A DNA stretch of 24,242 nt, taken from Actinomycetota bacterium (lineage in GTDB: Bacteria > Actinomycetota > Rubrobacteria > Rubrobacterales > Rubrobacteraceae). The position numbers and the translations under genes were made by a program. The stretch spans positions 1 to 24,242 of the forward strand of contig JAIVIG010000001.1 of the NCBI GenBank assembly GCA_020200675.1, given 5' to 3'. The notes under the pieces were generated by a model. That model was given only the letters and a program-made list of their open reading frames with translations, was not told the DNA's origin and made no database searches. This document shows, one piece after another, positions 7,579 to 15,201 of this stretch (the stretch's first letter is position 1; each line of letters begins with the position of its first letter).

Positions 7579-7929
7579 ATGCCGGTATTGGACAAGAGGG
7601 GCCAGAAGAACAGGCGCAGGGGTCGCATACGGCGCAAGATATTCGGGACGGCGGAGCGCCCCAGGTTCTCCGTCTACCGGTCGAACGTCCACATCTACGC
7701 CCAGCTGATAGACGACCTCGAGGCCAACACGCTCGTGGCAGCGGACTCGCGCGAGGTCGATGGGGCGGAGAACCGCACGGACGCGGCGCGCCAGGTCGGC
7801 GAGCTCCTAGCCAACAGGGCCGGCGACGCCGGGATAGAGACCGCGATCTTTGACCGCGGCGGTAACAAGTACCACGGCCGGGTCGCGGCGCTCGCGGAGG
7901 GCGCACGCTCCGGCGGACTCGAACTTTAG
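7579..7929 (+). CDS. rplR: 50S ribosomal protein L18
   Basis: The product has 116 residues. It has the basic N-terminus (RGQKNRRRGRIRRKIFGT) that binds 5S rRNA, then RPRFSVYRSNVHIYAQLIDD and the ending FDRGGNKYHGRVAALAEGAR. L18 joins 5S rRNA to the central protuberance with L5. A strong TAGGAGG lies upstream of ATG 7579. Length is normal. Confidence 0.97.
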   Translation: MPVLDKRGQKNRRRGRIRRKIFGTAERPRFSVYRSNVHIYAQLIDDLEANTLVAADSREVDGAENRTDAARQVGELLANRAGDAGIETAIFDRGGNKYHGRVAALAEGARSGGLEL

Positions 7930-7946
7930 TTTAGGAGGATCTGGTT

Positions 7947-8582
7947 TTGGGACGAGGTAGCAGTAGAGGGCAGGGTCCCTCCGGCACGAGCCGCGGCGGG
8001 GGCATGGACTCCCGTGGGGGCGGCCGGGGTGGAGGCGGCACCAGCATAGGCCGCGACAGCAGCGGGGGCCCCCGCGGCGGCCGCGGCGGTCGCGGGCGCG
8101 ACCGGGATGGAGGCTCCGATCTCCAGGATCGCGTAGTCGAGATCCGGCGCGTCTCCAAGGTCGTCAAGGGCGGCCGGCGCTTCAACTTCAGCGCCCTGGT
8201 GGTTGTCGGCGACGGCAAGGGGAGGGTAGGCGTGGGCCTGGGCAAGGCGAACACGGTCCCGGTGGCCATCTCCAAGGGCCAAGACAGGGCCAAGCGTGAT
8301 ATGTTCGACGTGCCGATGCGCGATACGACCATCCCGCACGAGATCTTGGGCAAGTTCGAGAGCTCGTCGGTGATGCTCAAACCCGCCTCCGAGGGTACGG
8401 GGGTTATCGCGGGCGGCGCCGTGCGCGCGGTGCTGGAGCTCGCCGGGGTAAGGGACGTGCTCACGAAGGCCCTGGGCTCTACGACCGCCGTCAACCTGGT
8501 TCGGGCGACGGAACAGGGGCTGAGGAGCCTGCGCTCCAAGGCCGCCATCGAGCAAGCGCGGGGGGTGAAGATCACGCTATGA
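7947..8582 (+). CDS. rpsE: 30S ribosomal protein S5 with Gly/Arg-rich N-terminal tail
   Basis: The S5 core starts near residue 59 (LQDRVVEIRRVSKVVKGGRR, then FSALVVVGDGKGRVGVGLGK) and runs to the end, including PHEILGKFESSSVML and RDVLTKALGS. S5 lies at the mRNA entry channel and affects decoding accuracy. The product is 211 residues. Residues 1-57 are almost entirely Gly, Arg and Ser with RGG/GRG repeats. The TTG start at 7947 is supported by AGGAGG at 7933-7938, eight bases upstream. ATG 8004 inside the tail would be an alternative but has no comparable binding site. Tails before the S5 core are known in other actinobacteria; this composition is striking. Confidence 0.95.
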   Translation: MGRGSSRGQGPSGTSRGGGMDSRGGGRGGGGTSIGRDSSGGPRGGRGGRGRDRDGGSDLQDRVVEIRRVSKVVKGGRRFNFSALVVVGDGKGRVGVGLGKANTVPVAISKGQDRAKRDMFDVPMRDTTIPHEILGKFESSSVMLKPASEGTGVIAGGAVRAVLELAGVRDVLTKALGSTTAVNLVRATEQGLRSLRSKAAIEQARGVKITL

Positions 8583-8764
8583 GCCCCCTGAAGATCACGC
8601 AGACCAAGAGCGTTATCGGCTCGCTGGGGAAGCACAAGAAGACGGTCCGGGCTCTGGGCCTGAAGCGCATACGCGACTCGCGGGTGCATGGCGACACGCC
8701 GCAGGTGCGCGGTATGATCCATAAGGTCAGGCACCTGGTAGAGGTCGAGGAGGTGGAGGAGTAG
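8579..8764 (+). CDS. rpmD: 50S ribosomal protein L30
   Basis: The product has 61 residues: MSPLKITQTKSVIGSLGKHK, then TVRALGLKRIRDSRVHGDTP and RGMIHKVRHLVEVEE. This is the complete short bacterial L30. L30 lies on the large-subunit surface near the 5S region. ATG 8579 overlaps the rpsE stop (ATGA), and its own stop TAG shares a base with the rplO GTG. It is thus coupled on both sides. Confidence 0.96.
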   Translation: MSPLKITQTKSVIGSLGKHKKTVRALGLKRIRDSRVHGDTPQVRGMIHKVRHLVEVEEVEE

Positions 8765-9225
8765 TGAGGCTGAACGAACTCTCCCCGGCCCCTGGCTCGA
8801 CGAAGTCGCGCAAGCGGCTGGGTCGGGGCACGGGCTCGGGGAATGGCAAGACCAGCGGCCGCGGCCACAAGGGGGCCGGGGCTCGCTCCGGGTCGGGGGC
8901 TCACACGACTTACGAGGGCGGACAGATGCCGCTGCAACGCCGGCTGCCGCGCCTCAAGGGCATGGCGCGTGGACGGCACACCGTTGTTCGTCCCAAGGTC
9001 TACGCGCCCGTCAACGTCGGGGAGCTCTCGGAGCTCTCGGGCGACGAGATAGGCGTCGAGGAGCTCAAGGCGGCCGGGGTGGTCCGGAAGAAGGAGGAGA
9101 TGGTCAAGATCCTCGGGGATGGGGAGATCGGACGGGCCGTCACAGTGCGGGCGCACGCCTTCTCGAGGTCCGCGAGGGAGAAGATAGAGGCGGCCGGCGG
9201 GAGCGTCGAGGTATTGGAGCGATGA
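8764..9225 (+). CDS. rplO: 50S ribosomal protein L15
   Basis: The product has 153 residues. The basic N-terminal tail (GSTKSRKRLGRGTGSGNGKT, then GRGHKGAGARSGSG) threads into 23S rRNA, and QMPLQRRLPRLKG follows. The globular C-terminal domain includes VVRKKEEMVKILGDGEI. L15 is a late assembly protein binding many partners. The GTG start shares one base with the rpmD stop. It precedes secY by one base, as in most spc operons. Confidence 0.97.
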   Translation: MRLNELSPAPGSTKSRKRLGRGTGSGNGKTSGRGHKGAGARSGSGAHTTYEGGQMPLQRRLPRLKGMARGRHTVVRPKVYAPVNVGELSELSGDEIGVEELKAAGVVRKKEEMVKILGDGEIGRAVTVRAHAFSRSAREKIEAAGGSVEVLER

Positions 9226-9226
9226 G

Positions 9227-10516
9227 ATGCTAAAAGCGTTAGGAAACGCCTGGCGCGTCCCGGAGCTCCGGCGCAAACTTCTCTTCACGGCGGTCATCCT
9301 GATGCTGTACCGGCTCGGGTCCCACGTTCCCCTACCGGGCGTGAACCGGGAGGCCCTCGGCAGCGGTCTCGATACAAGCGGGAACGCGATCACGGGCCTC
9401 TTCGGGGTCTTTACCGGGGGTGCCTTCAACCAGCTGTCGGTGTTTGCGCTGGGGATCATGCCGTACATCACGGCGTCGATCGTGATGCAGCTCATGACGG
9501 TCGCCATTCCGAGGTTGCAGGAGCTCGCCAAGGAGGGCGAGACGGGGCAGGCCAAGATCACGCAGTACACCCGCTTCTTTACTCTGGGGCTGGCGCTGGT
9601 CCAGTCGCTCGCGATGCTCCTGTTCTTCCGCAACGGGCAGGCGTTCCCGGGCGTCCTGACCGAGGCGACGGTGATCGACAGCTACCTGATCGTCATAACG
9701 CTCACAGCAGGGACGATGCTCATAATGTGGCTCGGGGAGCTCATCTCCCAGCGGGGTCTCGGGAACGGCATCTCGCTCATCATCTCGGCGGCTATCCTCT
9801 CGCAGGCGCCGTCGGCGGTCCGGACCCTCTTCGAGAGCGGGAACGTCCTGAACATGGTCATCCTGGGTCTGCTGGCGGTACTCATCATCGCCGGTATTGT
9901 CTTCGTCAACGAGGGGCAGCGCCGCATCCCGATCACCTACGCCAAGCGGCAGGTCGGTAGGCGCATGAGCCAGGGCGGCACGACCTACCTGCCGCTGAAG
10001 GTGAACATGGCGGGGGTCATCCCGATCATCTTCGCCTCCTCCCTCTTGATCTTCCCGGTCATCCTCACCCAGTTCGCCGGGAACGACCCCAACTCCATTT
10101 TGGGACGCGCCGCGAACTTCTTCGCGCCGGGGAACGCGCCGTACCTTGTTCTGTACGCTCTCCTGGTTCTGATGTTCACGTACTTTTATACGGCGGTGCA
10201 GTTCAACCCGATAGAGCACGCGGACAACCTGAAGAAGAGCGGAGGGTACATCCCGGGGATACGCCCGGGGCAGCCGACGGCGGTCTACCTGAACACCGTG
10301 CTCACCAGGATCACGCTCTTCGGGGCTATCTTCCTGGCGGCGATAGCGGTCATGCCGTACTTCATTACCGCCGGGCTGGACCTGCCTAACCAGATCTTCC
10401 TGGGTGGTACGTCGATGCTGATCGTGGTCGGCGTCTCGCTAGATACGGTGCGCCAGCTCGAGAGCCAGCTGATGATGCGCAACTACGAAGGGTTTTTGAA
10501 GAGGAGGCAGAGGTAG
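9227..10516 (+). CDS. secY: Protein translocase channel subunit SecY
   Basis: The product has 429 residues, the normal SecY length, with about ten hydrophobic membrane segments. It opens NAWRVPELRRKLLFTAVILM and has the family block GIMPYITASIVMQLM. It also has WLGELISQRGLGNGISLIIS and, near the end, GGYIPGIRPGQPTAVYLNTV. SecY is the inner-membrane pore that passes unfolded proteins from SecA or the ribosome. The cytoplasmic loop GQRRIPITYAKRQVGRR is present. It lies one base after rplO; its stop TAG shares a base with the adk GTG start. Confidence 0.98.
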   Translation: MLKALGNAWRVPELRRKLLFTAVILMLYRLGSHVPLPGVNREALGSGLDTSGNAITGLFGVFTGGAFNQLSVFALGIMPYITASIVMQLMTVAIPRLQELAKEGETGQAKITQYTRFFTLGLALVQSLAMLLFFRNGQAFPGVLTEATVIDSYLIVITLTAGTMLIMWLGELISQRGLGNGISLIISAAILSQAPSAVRTLFESGNVLNMVILGLLAVLIIAGIVFVNEGQRRIPITYAKRQVGRRMSQGGTTYLPLKVNMAGVIPIIFASSLLIFPVILTQFAGNDPNSILGRAANFFAPGNAPYLVLYALLVLMFTYFYTAVQFNPIEHADNLKKSGGYIPGIRPGQPTAVYLNTVLTRITLFGAIFLAAIAVMPYFITAGLDLPNQIFLGGTSMLIVVGVSLDTVRQLESQLMMRNYEGFLKRRQR

Positions 10517-11154
10517 TGAGGGTGATACTCATGGGCCCGCAGGGGGCCGGCAAGGGGACCCAGGCGGCGAAGCTCGAGGAAGAGACGGGCGCGACGCACA
10601 TCGAGACCGGCGACCTCGTGCGCAGCGAGATTAAGAGCGAGACCGAGCTCGGGCAGAAGATAAAGGAGTACAGCGACAAGGGCGAGCTGGTCCCCGATGA
10701 GATCATTATCGACATGACGAAGCCCTACCTGGACGAGAACGATAGCTGGATCCTGGACGGCTTCCCGCGTACCCAGGAGCAGGCCAGGGCGCTGGACGAA
10801 GCGCTGGAGGACATCGGTGAGGAGCTCGACATGGTGATCGTGCTCGAAGCGGACGACGACGAACTCGTCGAGCGGCTCTCGGGCCGCAGGCAGAGCGAGG
10901 CCACAGGCGAGGTCTACCACGTCGAGCACAACCCGCCGCCTGAGGAGGGCAGCGAAGAAGATCCGGGACCGTTCGTGCAGCGCGAGGATGACACCGAAGA
11001 GGCGATCCGCAACCGTCTGGACTCCTACCACGAGCAGACGGAGCCCCTGAAGGACTTCTACGAGGAGAAAGGCATCCTCGTCACCGTGGACGCCTCGAAG
11101 GACATCGACGAGGTGACACAGGAGGTCCTGAAGGCCGTGGGAGAAGACAAGTAG
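10516..11154 (+). CDS. adk: Adenylate kinase
   Basis: The product has 212 residues of the long-lid adenylate kinase type (AMP + ATP to 2 ADP). The P-loop is GPQGAGKGTQ (residues 7-16), the AMP-binding part includes ETGDLVRSEI (29-38), and DGFPRT (80-85) carries the conserved Arg. The lid (about 122-160: GRRQSEATGEVYHVEHNPPP then PFVQREDD) has no cysteines, so it is not the zinc-lid form found in many Gram-positives. The protein is unusually acidic. The GTG start overlaps the secY stop by one base. Confidence 0.97.
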   Translation: MRVILMGPQGAGKGTQAAKLEEETGATHIETGDLVRSEIKSETELGQKIKEYSDKGELVPDEIIIDMTKPYLDENDSWILDGFPRTQEQARALDEALEDIGEELDMVIVLEADDDELVERLSGRRQSEATGEVYHVEHNPPPEEGSEEDPGPFVQREDDTEEAIRNRLDSYHEQTEPLKDFYEEKGILVTVDASKDIDEVTQEVLKAVGEDK

Positions 11155-11157
11155 ATC

Positions 11158-11925
11158 TTGATCGTCCGCAAGAGCAAGAGCGAGCTGGAGGCGATGCGCG
11201 AGGGCGGCAGGATCACCGCCGCCTGCCTCCAGCTGCTCTCGGAGAGCGTTCGGGCCGGGGTTACGACCAAAGAGCTCGACTCCATGGCCGAGGACTTCAT
11301 CCGCTCGAACGACGGGAAGCCGGAGTTCAAGGGCTATCCGGGCGCCCCGGGCGCCCCGGACTTCCCGGGCTCCATCTGCGCCTCGCCGAACGCCATGATC
11401 GTACACGGCATCCCCGGCTCCTACCGGCTGAAGGACGGAGACGTGATCTCCTTGGACGTGGGCGTGCGCTACGAGGGCTTCGTCACCGATAGCGCGACTA
11501 CGGTGGCGGTGGGGGAGATACCGCCGGACGCCGAAGGGTTACTCGAGACGACCCGGCAGTGTCTGATGGCGGCGGCCGAGCAGGTCAAGGTCGGGAAGCG
11601 GCTCGGGGACATCGGGCACGCGATACAGAACCTGGCCGAGTCGCGAGGGTACGGGGTGGTGCGCGACCTCGTCTCGCACGGGGTGGGACGCAAGATGCAC
11701 GAGGACCCCCAGATCCCGAACTACGGAAGACCGGGGACCGGACCGCGCCTCCAACCCGGCATGACGTTTGCGATAGAGCCAATGATCACGCTGGGCGACT
11801 ACGACATCCGTATGAGCGAGTGGGATGGATGGTCCATTTACACCGCGGACAACTCCCTGGCCGCCCACTACGAGCACACCGTCGCCGTTACGGAGAACGG
11901 GCCGTGGATCCTGACCAAGCCTTGA
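11158..11925 (+). CDS. map: Methionine aminopeptidase, type I
   Basis: The product has 255 residues and removes the initiator Met from new proteins. The five metal ligands are visible: D100 (ISLDVG), D111 (VTDSAT), H174 (VSHGVGR), E207 (FAIEPM) and E239 (HYEHTVAV). H83 and H181 are the likely substrate-contacting histidines. The start is TTG 11158, three bases after the adk stop, giving MIVRKSKSELEAMREGGRI, the expected N-terminus. Residues about 61-70 contain a Gly/Pro-rich insert (PGAPGAPDFPG) where E. coli reads GYPKSVC. It closes the spc-like run. Confidence 0.97.
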   Translation: MIVRKSKSELEAMREGGRITAACLQLLSESVRAGVTTKELDSMAEDFIRSNDGKPEFKGYPGAPGAPDFPGSICASPNAMIVHGIPGSYRLKDGDVISLDVGVRYEGFVTDSATTVAVGEIPPDAEGLLETTRQCLMAAAEQVKVGKRLGDIGHAIQNLAESRGYGVVRDLVSHGVGRKMHEDPQIPNYGRPGTGPRLQPGMTFAIEPMITLGDYDIRMSEWDGWSIYTADNSLAAHYEHTVAVTENGPWILTKP

Positions 11926-12097
11926 GAGTAAGCTCGCGGGCAGAATGCCTCCGGTCCCAGGGTTGCGATGGTCCCCGGCCGATTCCCGGTATCTGGGTGG
12001 TGTTTCGGTAGTTCTGGGGTGGGAGATGTGTGGTGTGCGTGGTAACATATTCGTTTGGCTCCGGTCGTTTTGTAACTTGTGAGAGCAGGGGAGGTCC
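11926..12097 (+). other. Leader/gap between map and infA
   Basis: This 172-base gap is the first real break in the first 12 kb. I see no gene in it. It includes a locally AT-rich segment around 12041-12077 and a GGGGAGG ribosome binding site at 12088-12094 for infA. A TAACAT at 12043-12048 could be a -10 element, but I cannot match a -35 at proper spacing. A separate promoter for the infA-rplQ set is likely from position only. Confidence 0.4.
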
Positions 12098-12316
12098 TTG
12101 GCTAAAGAAGACGTCATAGAGGTTGAAGGCACCGTCACGGAGGCGTTGCCCAACACGCAGTTCCGGGTGGAACTCGACAATGGGCACAACGTTCTGGCCC
12201 ACATTTCGGGCAGGATGCGGATGAACTACATTCGGATTCTGCCGGGCGACAAGGTCAAGGTGGAGCTCAGCCCCTACGATCTCGACCGGGGTCGGATCAC
12301 TTACAGGTTCAGGTAA
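12098..12316 (+). CDS. infA: Translation initiation factor IF-1
   Basis: The product has 72 residues, a single OB-fold. It reads MAKEDVIEVEGTVTEALPNT, then FRVELDNGHNVLAHISGRMR and PYDLDRGRITYRF, a near-textbook IF-1. It binds the A site of the small subunit and assists IF-2 and IF-3 in initiation. The start is TTG 12098, preceded by GGGGAGG. It heads the infA-rpmJ-rpsM-rpsK-rpsD-rpoA-rplQ set after a 172-base gap. Confidence 0.98.
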   Translation: MAKEDVIEVEGTVTEALPNTQFRVELDNGHNVLAHISGRMRMNYIRILPGDKVKVELSPYDLDRGRITYRFR

Positions 12317-12346
12317 CAGCAGCGAAGCTGGCAGGAGGAAGAGATT

Positions 12347-12460
12347 TTGAAGGTTCGGGCGAGCGTCAAGCCCATCTGCGACAAGTGCAAGGTGATACGC
12401 AGACGTGGGGTCTTGCGCGTTATATGCGATAACCCCAGGCACAAGCAGAGGCAGGGCTAG
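12347..12460 (+). CDS. rpmJ: 50S ribosomal protein L36, zinc-ribbon form
   Basis: A short gene of 37 codons: MKVRASVKPICDKCKVIRRR, then GVLRVICDNPRHKQRQG. The three cysteines (11, 14, 27) and His32 form the C+ zinc ribbon of L36. The start is TTG 12347 with AGGAGGAA 6-13 bases upstream. L36 is the smallest large-subunit protein and lies near the factor-binding region. It is placed between infA and rpsM, as in most bacteria. Confidence 0.97.
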   Translation: MKVRASVKPICDKCKVIRRRGVLRVICDNPRHKQRQG

Positions 12461-12462
12461 CG

Positions 12463-12834
12463 GTGGCGCGTATAGCAGGCGTGGACTTGCCACGCGAGAA
12501 GAGGGTCGAGGTCGGACTCACGTACGTCTACGGGATCGGTCGCTCGACGGCCAAGAAGATCGTAGCCGAGACCGGCGTGGATCCGAACACGAAGGTCCGG
12601 GATCTGGCTGAGGGCGAGGTCGCACAGATAAGGACCTACGTGGACCAGAACGTCGAGGTCGAGGGAGACCTCAGGCGCGAAACAAACGAGAACATCCGGC
12701 GGCTCATAGACATCGGCTCTTACCGGGGTATCAGGCACCGCCGCGGGCTCCCGGTGCGCGGGCAGCGCACCAAGACCAACGCCCGCCAGCGCAAGGGCCC
12801 GAAGCCGTCCATAGGCGGGAGGAAGAAGAGGTAA
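12463..12834 (+). CDS. rpsM: 30S ribosomal protein S13
   Basis: The product has 123 residues starting at GTG 12463: MARIAGVDLPREKRVEVGLT, the usual start. The blocks YGIGRSTAKKI and YRGIRHRRGLPVRGQRTKTN follow, with a basic tail ending GGRKKR. S13 lies in the head of the small subunit, bridges to L5 and touches P-site tRNA through its C-terminal tail. It lies two bases after rpmJ. Length is normal. Confidence 0.98.
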   Translation: MARIAGVDLPREKRVEVGLTYVYGIGRSTAKKIVAETGVDPNTKVRDLAEGEVAQIRTYVDQNVEVEGDLRRETNENIRRLIDIGSYRGIRHRRGLPVRGQRTKTNARQRKGPKPSIGGRKKR

Positions 12835-13248
12835 ATGGGTAGACAGCGTCAGCAGCAGCGCAGGGGCGGCGCCAGCAGGTCGCGGCGCAGGGTTCGCAGG
12901 AACGTCACGACCGGCGTGGTGCATATAAAGAGCTCGTTCAACAACACCATCGTCAGCGTCACCGACCAGGAGGGCAACGTCATAGCCTGGGAGTCGGCCG
13001 GCGCCTTGGGCTTCAGGGGGAGTCGTAAGAGCACCCCGTACGCCGCCCAGATGACGGCCGAGAGCTGCGCGAACAAGGCGATGGACCAGGGCGTGCGGCG
13101 CGTGGACATCGAGGTCAAGGGCCACGGATCTGGGCGCGACATGGCCGCTAGGACCTTCCAGAGCATGGGCTTAGAGGTACTCGGGATCCGGGACGTCACC
13201 GGCCAGCCGCACAACGGATGCCGCCCGCCTAAGCGGCGTAGGGGGTAG
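12835..13248 (+). CDS. rpsK: 30S ribosomal protein S11
   Basis: The product has 137 residues with an Arg/Gln-rich N-terminus (GRQRQQQRRGGASRSRRRVR). The S11 core follows: GVVHIKSSFNNTIVSVTD, AWESAGALGFRGSRKSTPYA and the ending NGCRPPKRRRG. S11 forms part of the mRNA exit region with S7 and S18. GGGAGGAA lies upstream of ATG 12835, which abuts the rpsM stop. Length is slightly above the common 129. Confidence 0.98.
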   Translation: MGRQRQQQRRGGASRSRRRVRRNVTTGVVHIKSSFNNTIVSVTDQEGNVIAWESAGALGFRGSRKSTPYAAQMTAESCANKAMDQGVRRVDIEVKGHGSGRDMAARTFQSMGLEVLGIRDVTGQPHNGCRPPKRRRG

Positions 13249-13253
13249 TCCTT

Positions 13254-13856
13254 ATGGCACGTTATACGGGACCGAGGGGCAGGCGCGACCGCAGGGCGGG
13301 AGTGATGCTCTCCAACATGCGGAAGAACCCGCTGGAGAGGAAGCCCTACCCACCGGGTGAGCACGGCCGTGGCAGGCATCGCCAGACCGAGTACGGCGTC
13401 CGGCTCCTGGAGAAGCAGAAGGCGCGTTGGTACTACGGTGTCTCCGAGAAGCAGTTCAGGCGCGCCTACGACAAGGCGACCCGAATGCAGGGCGTTAGCG
13501 GCGAGAACTTGTTGCGGCTCATGGAGCTTCGGATGGACAACGTCGTGTTCAGGATGGGCTTCGGCACCAGCCGGCCGCAGGCGCGCCAGCTCGTGGTGCA
13601 CGGGCACTTCCTGCTAAACGGCCGCAAGCACAACATACCTTCGGCGATTCTCAAGCCGGGGGACGTCATAACGGTTCGGGAGAAGAGCCGGCAGCTGGAG
13701 CCGATAGTGAACGCGGTCGAGAACGTCGTGGCGGTTCCGCCGTGGTTGGAGGCCGACCACGACAACTTCACGGGTCGTGTTCTGCACACGCCGGGGCGCG
13801 ACGAGATCGACACGCCGGTCGAGGAGCAGTTAATCATCGAGTTCTACAGCCGTTAA
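13254..13856 (+). CDS. rpsD: 30S ribosomal protein S4
   Basis: The product has 200 residues. It starts MARYTGPRGRRDRRAG and lacks the N-terminal cysteine cluster, so it is the zinc-free form. The S4 RNA-binding domain is clear near residues 92-130 (ELRMDNVVFRMGFGTSRPQA, then VVHGHFLLNGRKHNIPSAIL). S4 is a primary 16S rRNA binder and, in E. coli, the alpha-operon repressor. It ends in the typical EEQLIIEFYSR. A 50-base spacer with a hairpin separates it from rpoA. Confidence 0.98.
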   Translation: MARYTGPRGRRDRRAGVMLSNMRKNPLERKPYPPGEHGRGRHRQTEYGVRLLEKQKARWYYGVSEKQFRRAYDKATRMQGVSGENLLRLMELRMDNVVFRMGFGTSRPQARQLVVHGHFLLNGRKHNIPSAILKPGDVITVREKSRQLEPIVNAVENVVAVPPWLEADHDNFTGRVLHTPGRDEIDTPVEEQLIIEFYSR

Positions 13857-13866
13857 GTAGAAGAAT

Positions 13867-13883
13867 CCGGGCAGGATGCCCGG
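13867..13883 (+). promoter_or_regulatory. Hairpin in the rpsD-rpoA spacer
   Basis: CCGGGCA and TGCCCGG form a 7-bp perfect stem with a GGA loop. It lies between the rpsD stop and the rpoA ribosome binding site (GAGGTGG, 13890-13896). There is no T-run, so it is not a standard terminator. It may mark RNA processing or partial control of rpoA relative to rpsD; this is inference. Confidence 0.4.
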
Positions 13884-13906
13884 GGTACAGAGGTGGTAAT
13901 TTGACG

Positions 13907-14839
13907 ATGTTAGACATAGCGCCACCCCGTTTCAGGGTGGAAGAAGAGAATGAGCGCCGCGGGCGATTCGTGGCGGAGCCGCTGCCGCGCGGGCTCGGGC
14001 ACACCCTGGGCAACTCGCTGCGCCGGGTGATGCTCTCGGGCCTGGAGGGGGCCGCGGTTACCAAGGTACGCATAGAGGGCGTCAGCCACGAGTTCTCGAC
14101 TATCCCCGGCGTCACGGAGGACGTCGTGGACATCATCCTCAACCTCAAGGACTTGAAGTTCACGCTTGAGCGCGAGGAGCCGATAGAGCTCGAGATAAAC
14201 AAGAGCGGCCCCGGCGAGGTGACGGCCGCGGACATCGACCTGAAGGCCGACGTCGAGGTTGTGGACGAGGACGCGTACATAGCGACCGTCTCCGAGGGCG
14301 GGACGCTGGAGATGCGTCTCACGGTCGAGAGAGGCCAGGGGTACGTCCGGGCCGAGCAGAACAAGAGCGACGCCGACCCCATAGGCGTAATGGCGGTAGA
14401 CTCGATCTTCTCTCCCGTCCAGCGCGTGAACTACTCGGTCTCCGAGACGCGCGCCGGCGCGAGGACCGACCTCGACTCCCTCTCCCTGGAAGTCTTCACG
14501 GACGGCCGGATCCGGCCTCGCCAAGCTTTGCAGGAGGCGGCCAGGCAGCTGACGGACATCCTCGGGCTGTTCACGAACGGCTACGAGGGGCCGCGGACGG
14601 AGGCGCGGAGCCGGGTTGGCCGCGCCGTCATAAACGACGAGCGTCCGGTCGAGGACCTGGAGCTCACGGTCCGGTCTTACAACTGCCTCAAGCGCGAGGG
14701 CGTGGATACCATAGGGCAGCTCGCGACCATGACCGAGGAAGAGCTGATGAACATCCGCAACCTCGGGATGAAGAGCGTGGACGAGATCCGGTCGAAGCTC
14801 ATCGAGTACGGCTACCAGCTTGAGAGCGAGGGGCTATGA
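13907..14839 (+). CDS. rpoA: DNA-directed RNA polymerase subunit alpha
   Basis: The product has 310 residues, starting MLDIAPPRFRVEEE at ATG 13907, ten bases after GAGGTGG. TTG 13901 would add two residues. The N-terminal assembly domain has GRFVAEPLPRGLGHTLGNSL and RRVMLSGLEGAAVT (about 20-55), then VEDVVDIILNLKDLKF-type residues. The C-terminal domain (from about 240) reads ELTVRSYNCLKREGVDTIGQ, then NIRNLGMKSVDEI, the helix-hairpin-helix that contacts UP elements and activators. Length is near the usual 310-330. The stop overlaps the rplQ start (ATGA). Confidence 0.98.
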   Translation: MLDIAPPRFRVEEENERRGRFVAEPLPRGLGHTLGNSLRRVMLSGLEGAAVTKVRIEGVSHEFSTIPGVTEDVVDIILNLKDLKFTLEREEPIELEINKSGPGEVTAADIDLKADVEVVDEDAYIATVSEGGTLEMRLTVERGQGYVRAEQNKSDADPIGVMAVDSIFSPVQRVNYSVSETRAGARTDLDSLSLEVFTDGRIRPRQALQEAARQLTDILGLFTNGYEGPRTEARSRVGRAVINDERPVEDLELTVRSYNCLKREGVDTIGQLATMTEEELMNIRNLGMKSVDEIRSKLIEYGYQLESEGL

Positions 14840-15201
14840 GGCACGCGAAGAGGGGCCGCAAGCTCGGACGGGACTCCGCCCACCGCAGGGCGATGCTCGC
14901 CACGATGGCCGGGCAGGTCATCCAGCACGGCCGCATAAAGACCACAGGGCCCAAGGCCAAAGAGATCCGGGGCCTGGTAGACAGGCTCGTCACCATCGCC
15001 AAAAAGGACGATCTCCACGCGAGGCGCCAGGCGGCCGCGGTCCTCAAGGATAAGACCATCGTGAGGAAGCTCTTCGAGGACGTTGCCCCAGACCTCGACG
15101 ACAGGAACTCGGGATACACCCGCATCCTGAAGCTCGGCCCGCGCCTCGGCGACGGTGCCGAAACCGTGTATTTGGAGCTGGTCAACTACTCTATAGAGTA
15201 G
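14836..15201 (+). CDS. rplQ: 50S ribosomal protein L17
   Basis: The product has 121 residues: MRHAKRGRKLGRDSAHRRAM, GQVIQHGRIKTTGPKAKEIR, then SGYTRILKLGPRLGDGAETV. L17 lies by the tunnel exit next to L22 and L32. ATG 14836 overlaps the rpoA stop. The normal family end is ELV or shortly after. Here the final codons (LELVNYSIE and stop) lie inside a perfect palindrome at 15174-15213, so the extra NYSIE tail seems to be a by-product of that structure. Confidence 0.97.
   Translation: MRHAKRGRKLGRDSAHRRAMLATMAGQVIQHGRIKTTGPKAKEIRGLVDRLVTIAKKDDLHARRQAAAVLKDKTIVRKLFEDVAPDLDDRNSGYTRILKLGPRLGDGAETVYLELVNYSIE

Noticed and set aside
9332..10219. Antisense frame of about 295 codons in secY
   Set aside because: Shadow of secY, with Arg/His/Asp-rich low-complexity translation typical of wrong-frame high-GC DNA.
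12012..12060. Possible promoter before infA (TAACAT at 12043)
   Set aside because: No -35 match at 16-19 bases, so I do not list it as a promoter, although position makes one likely.
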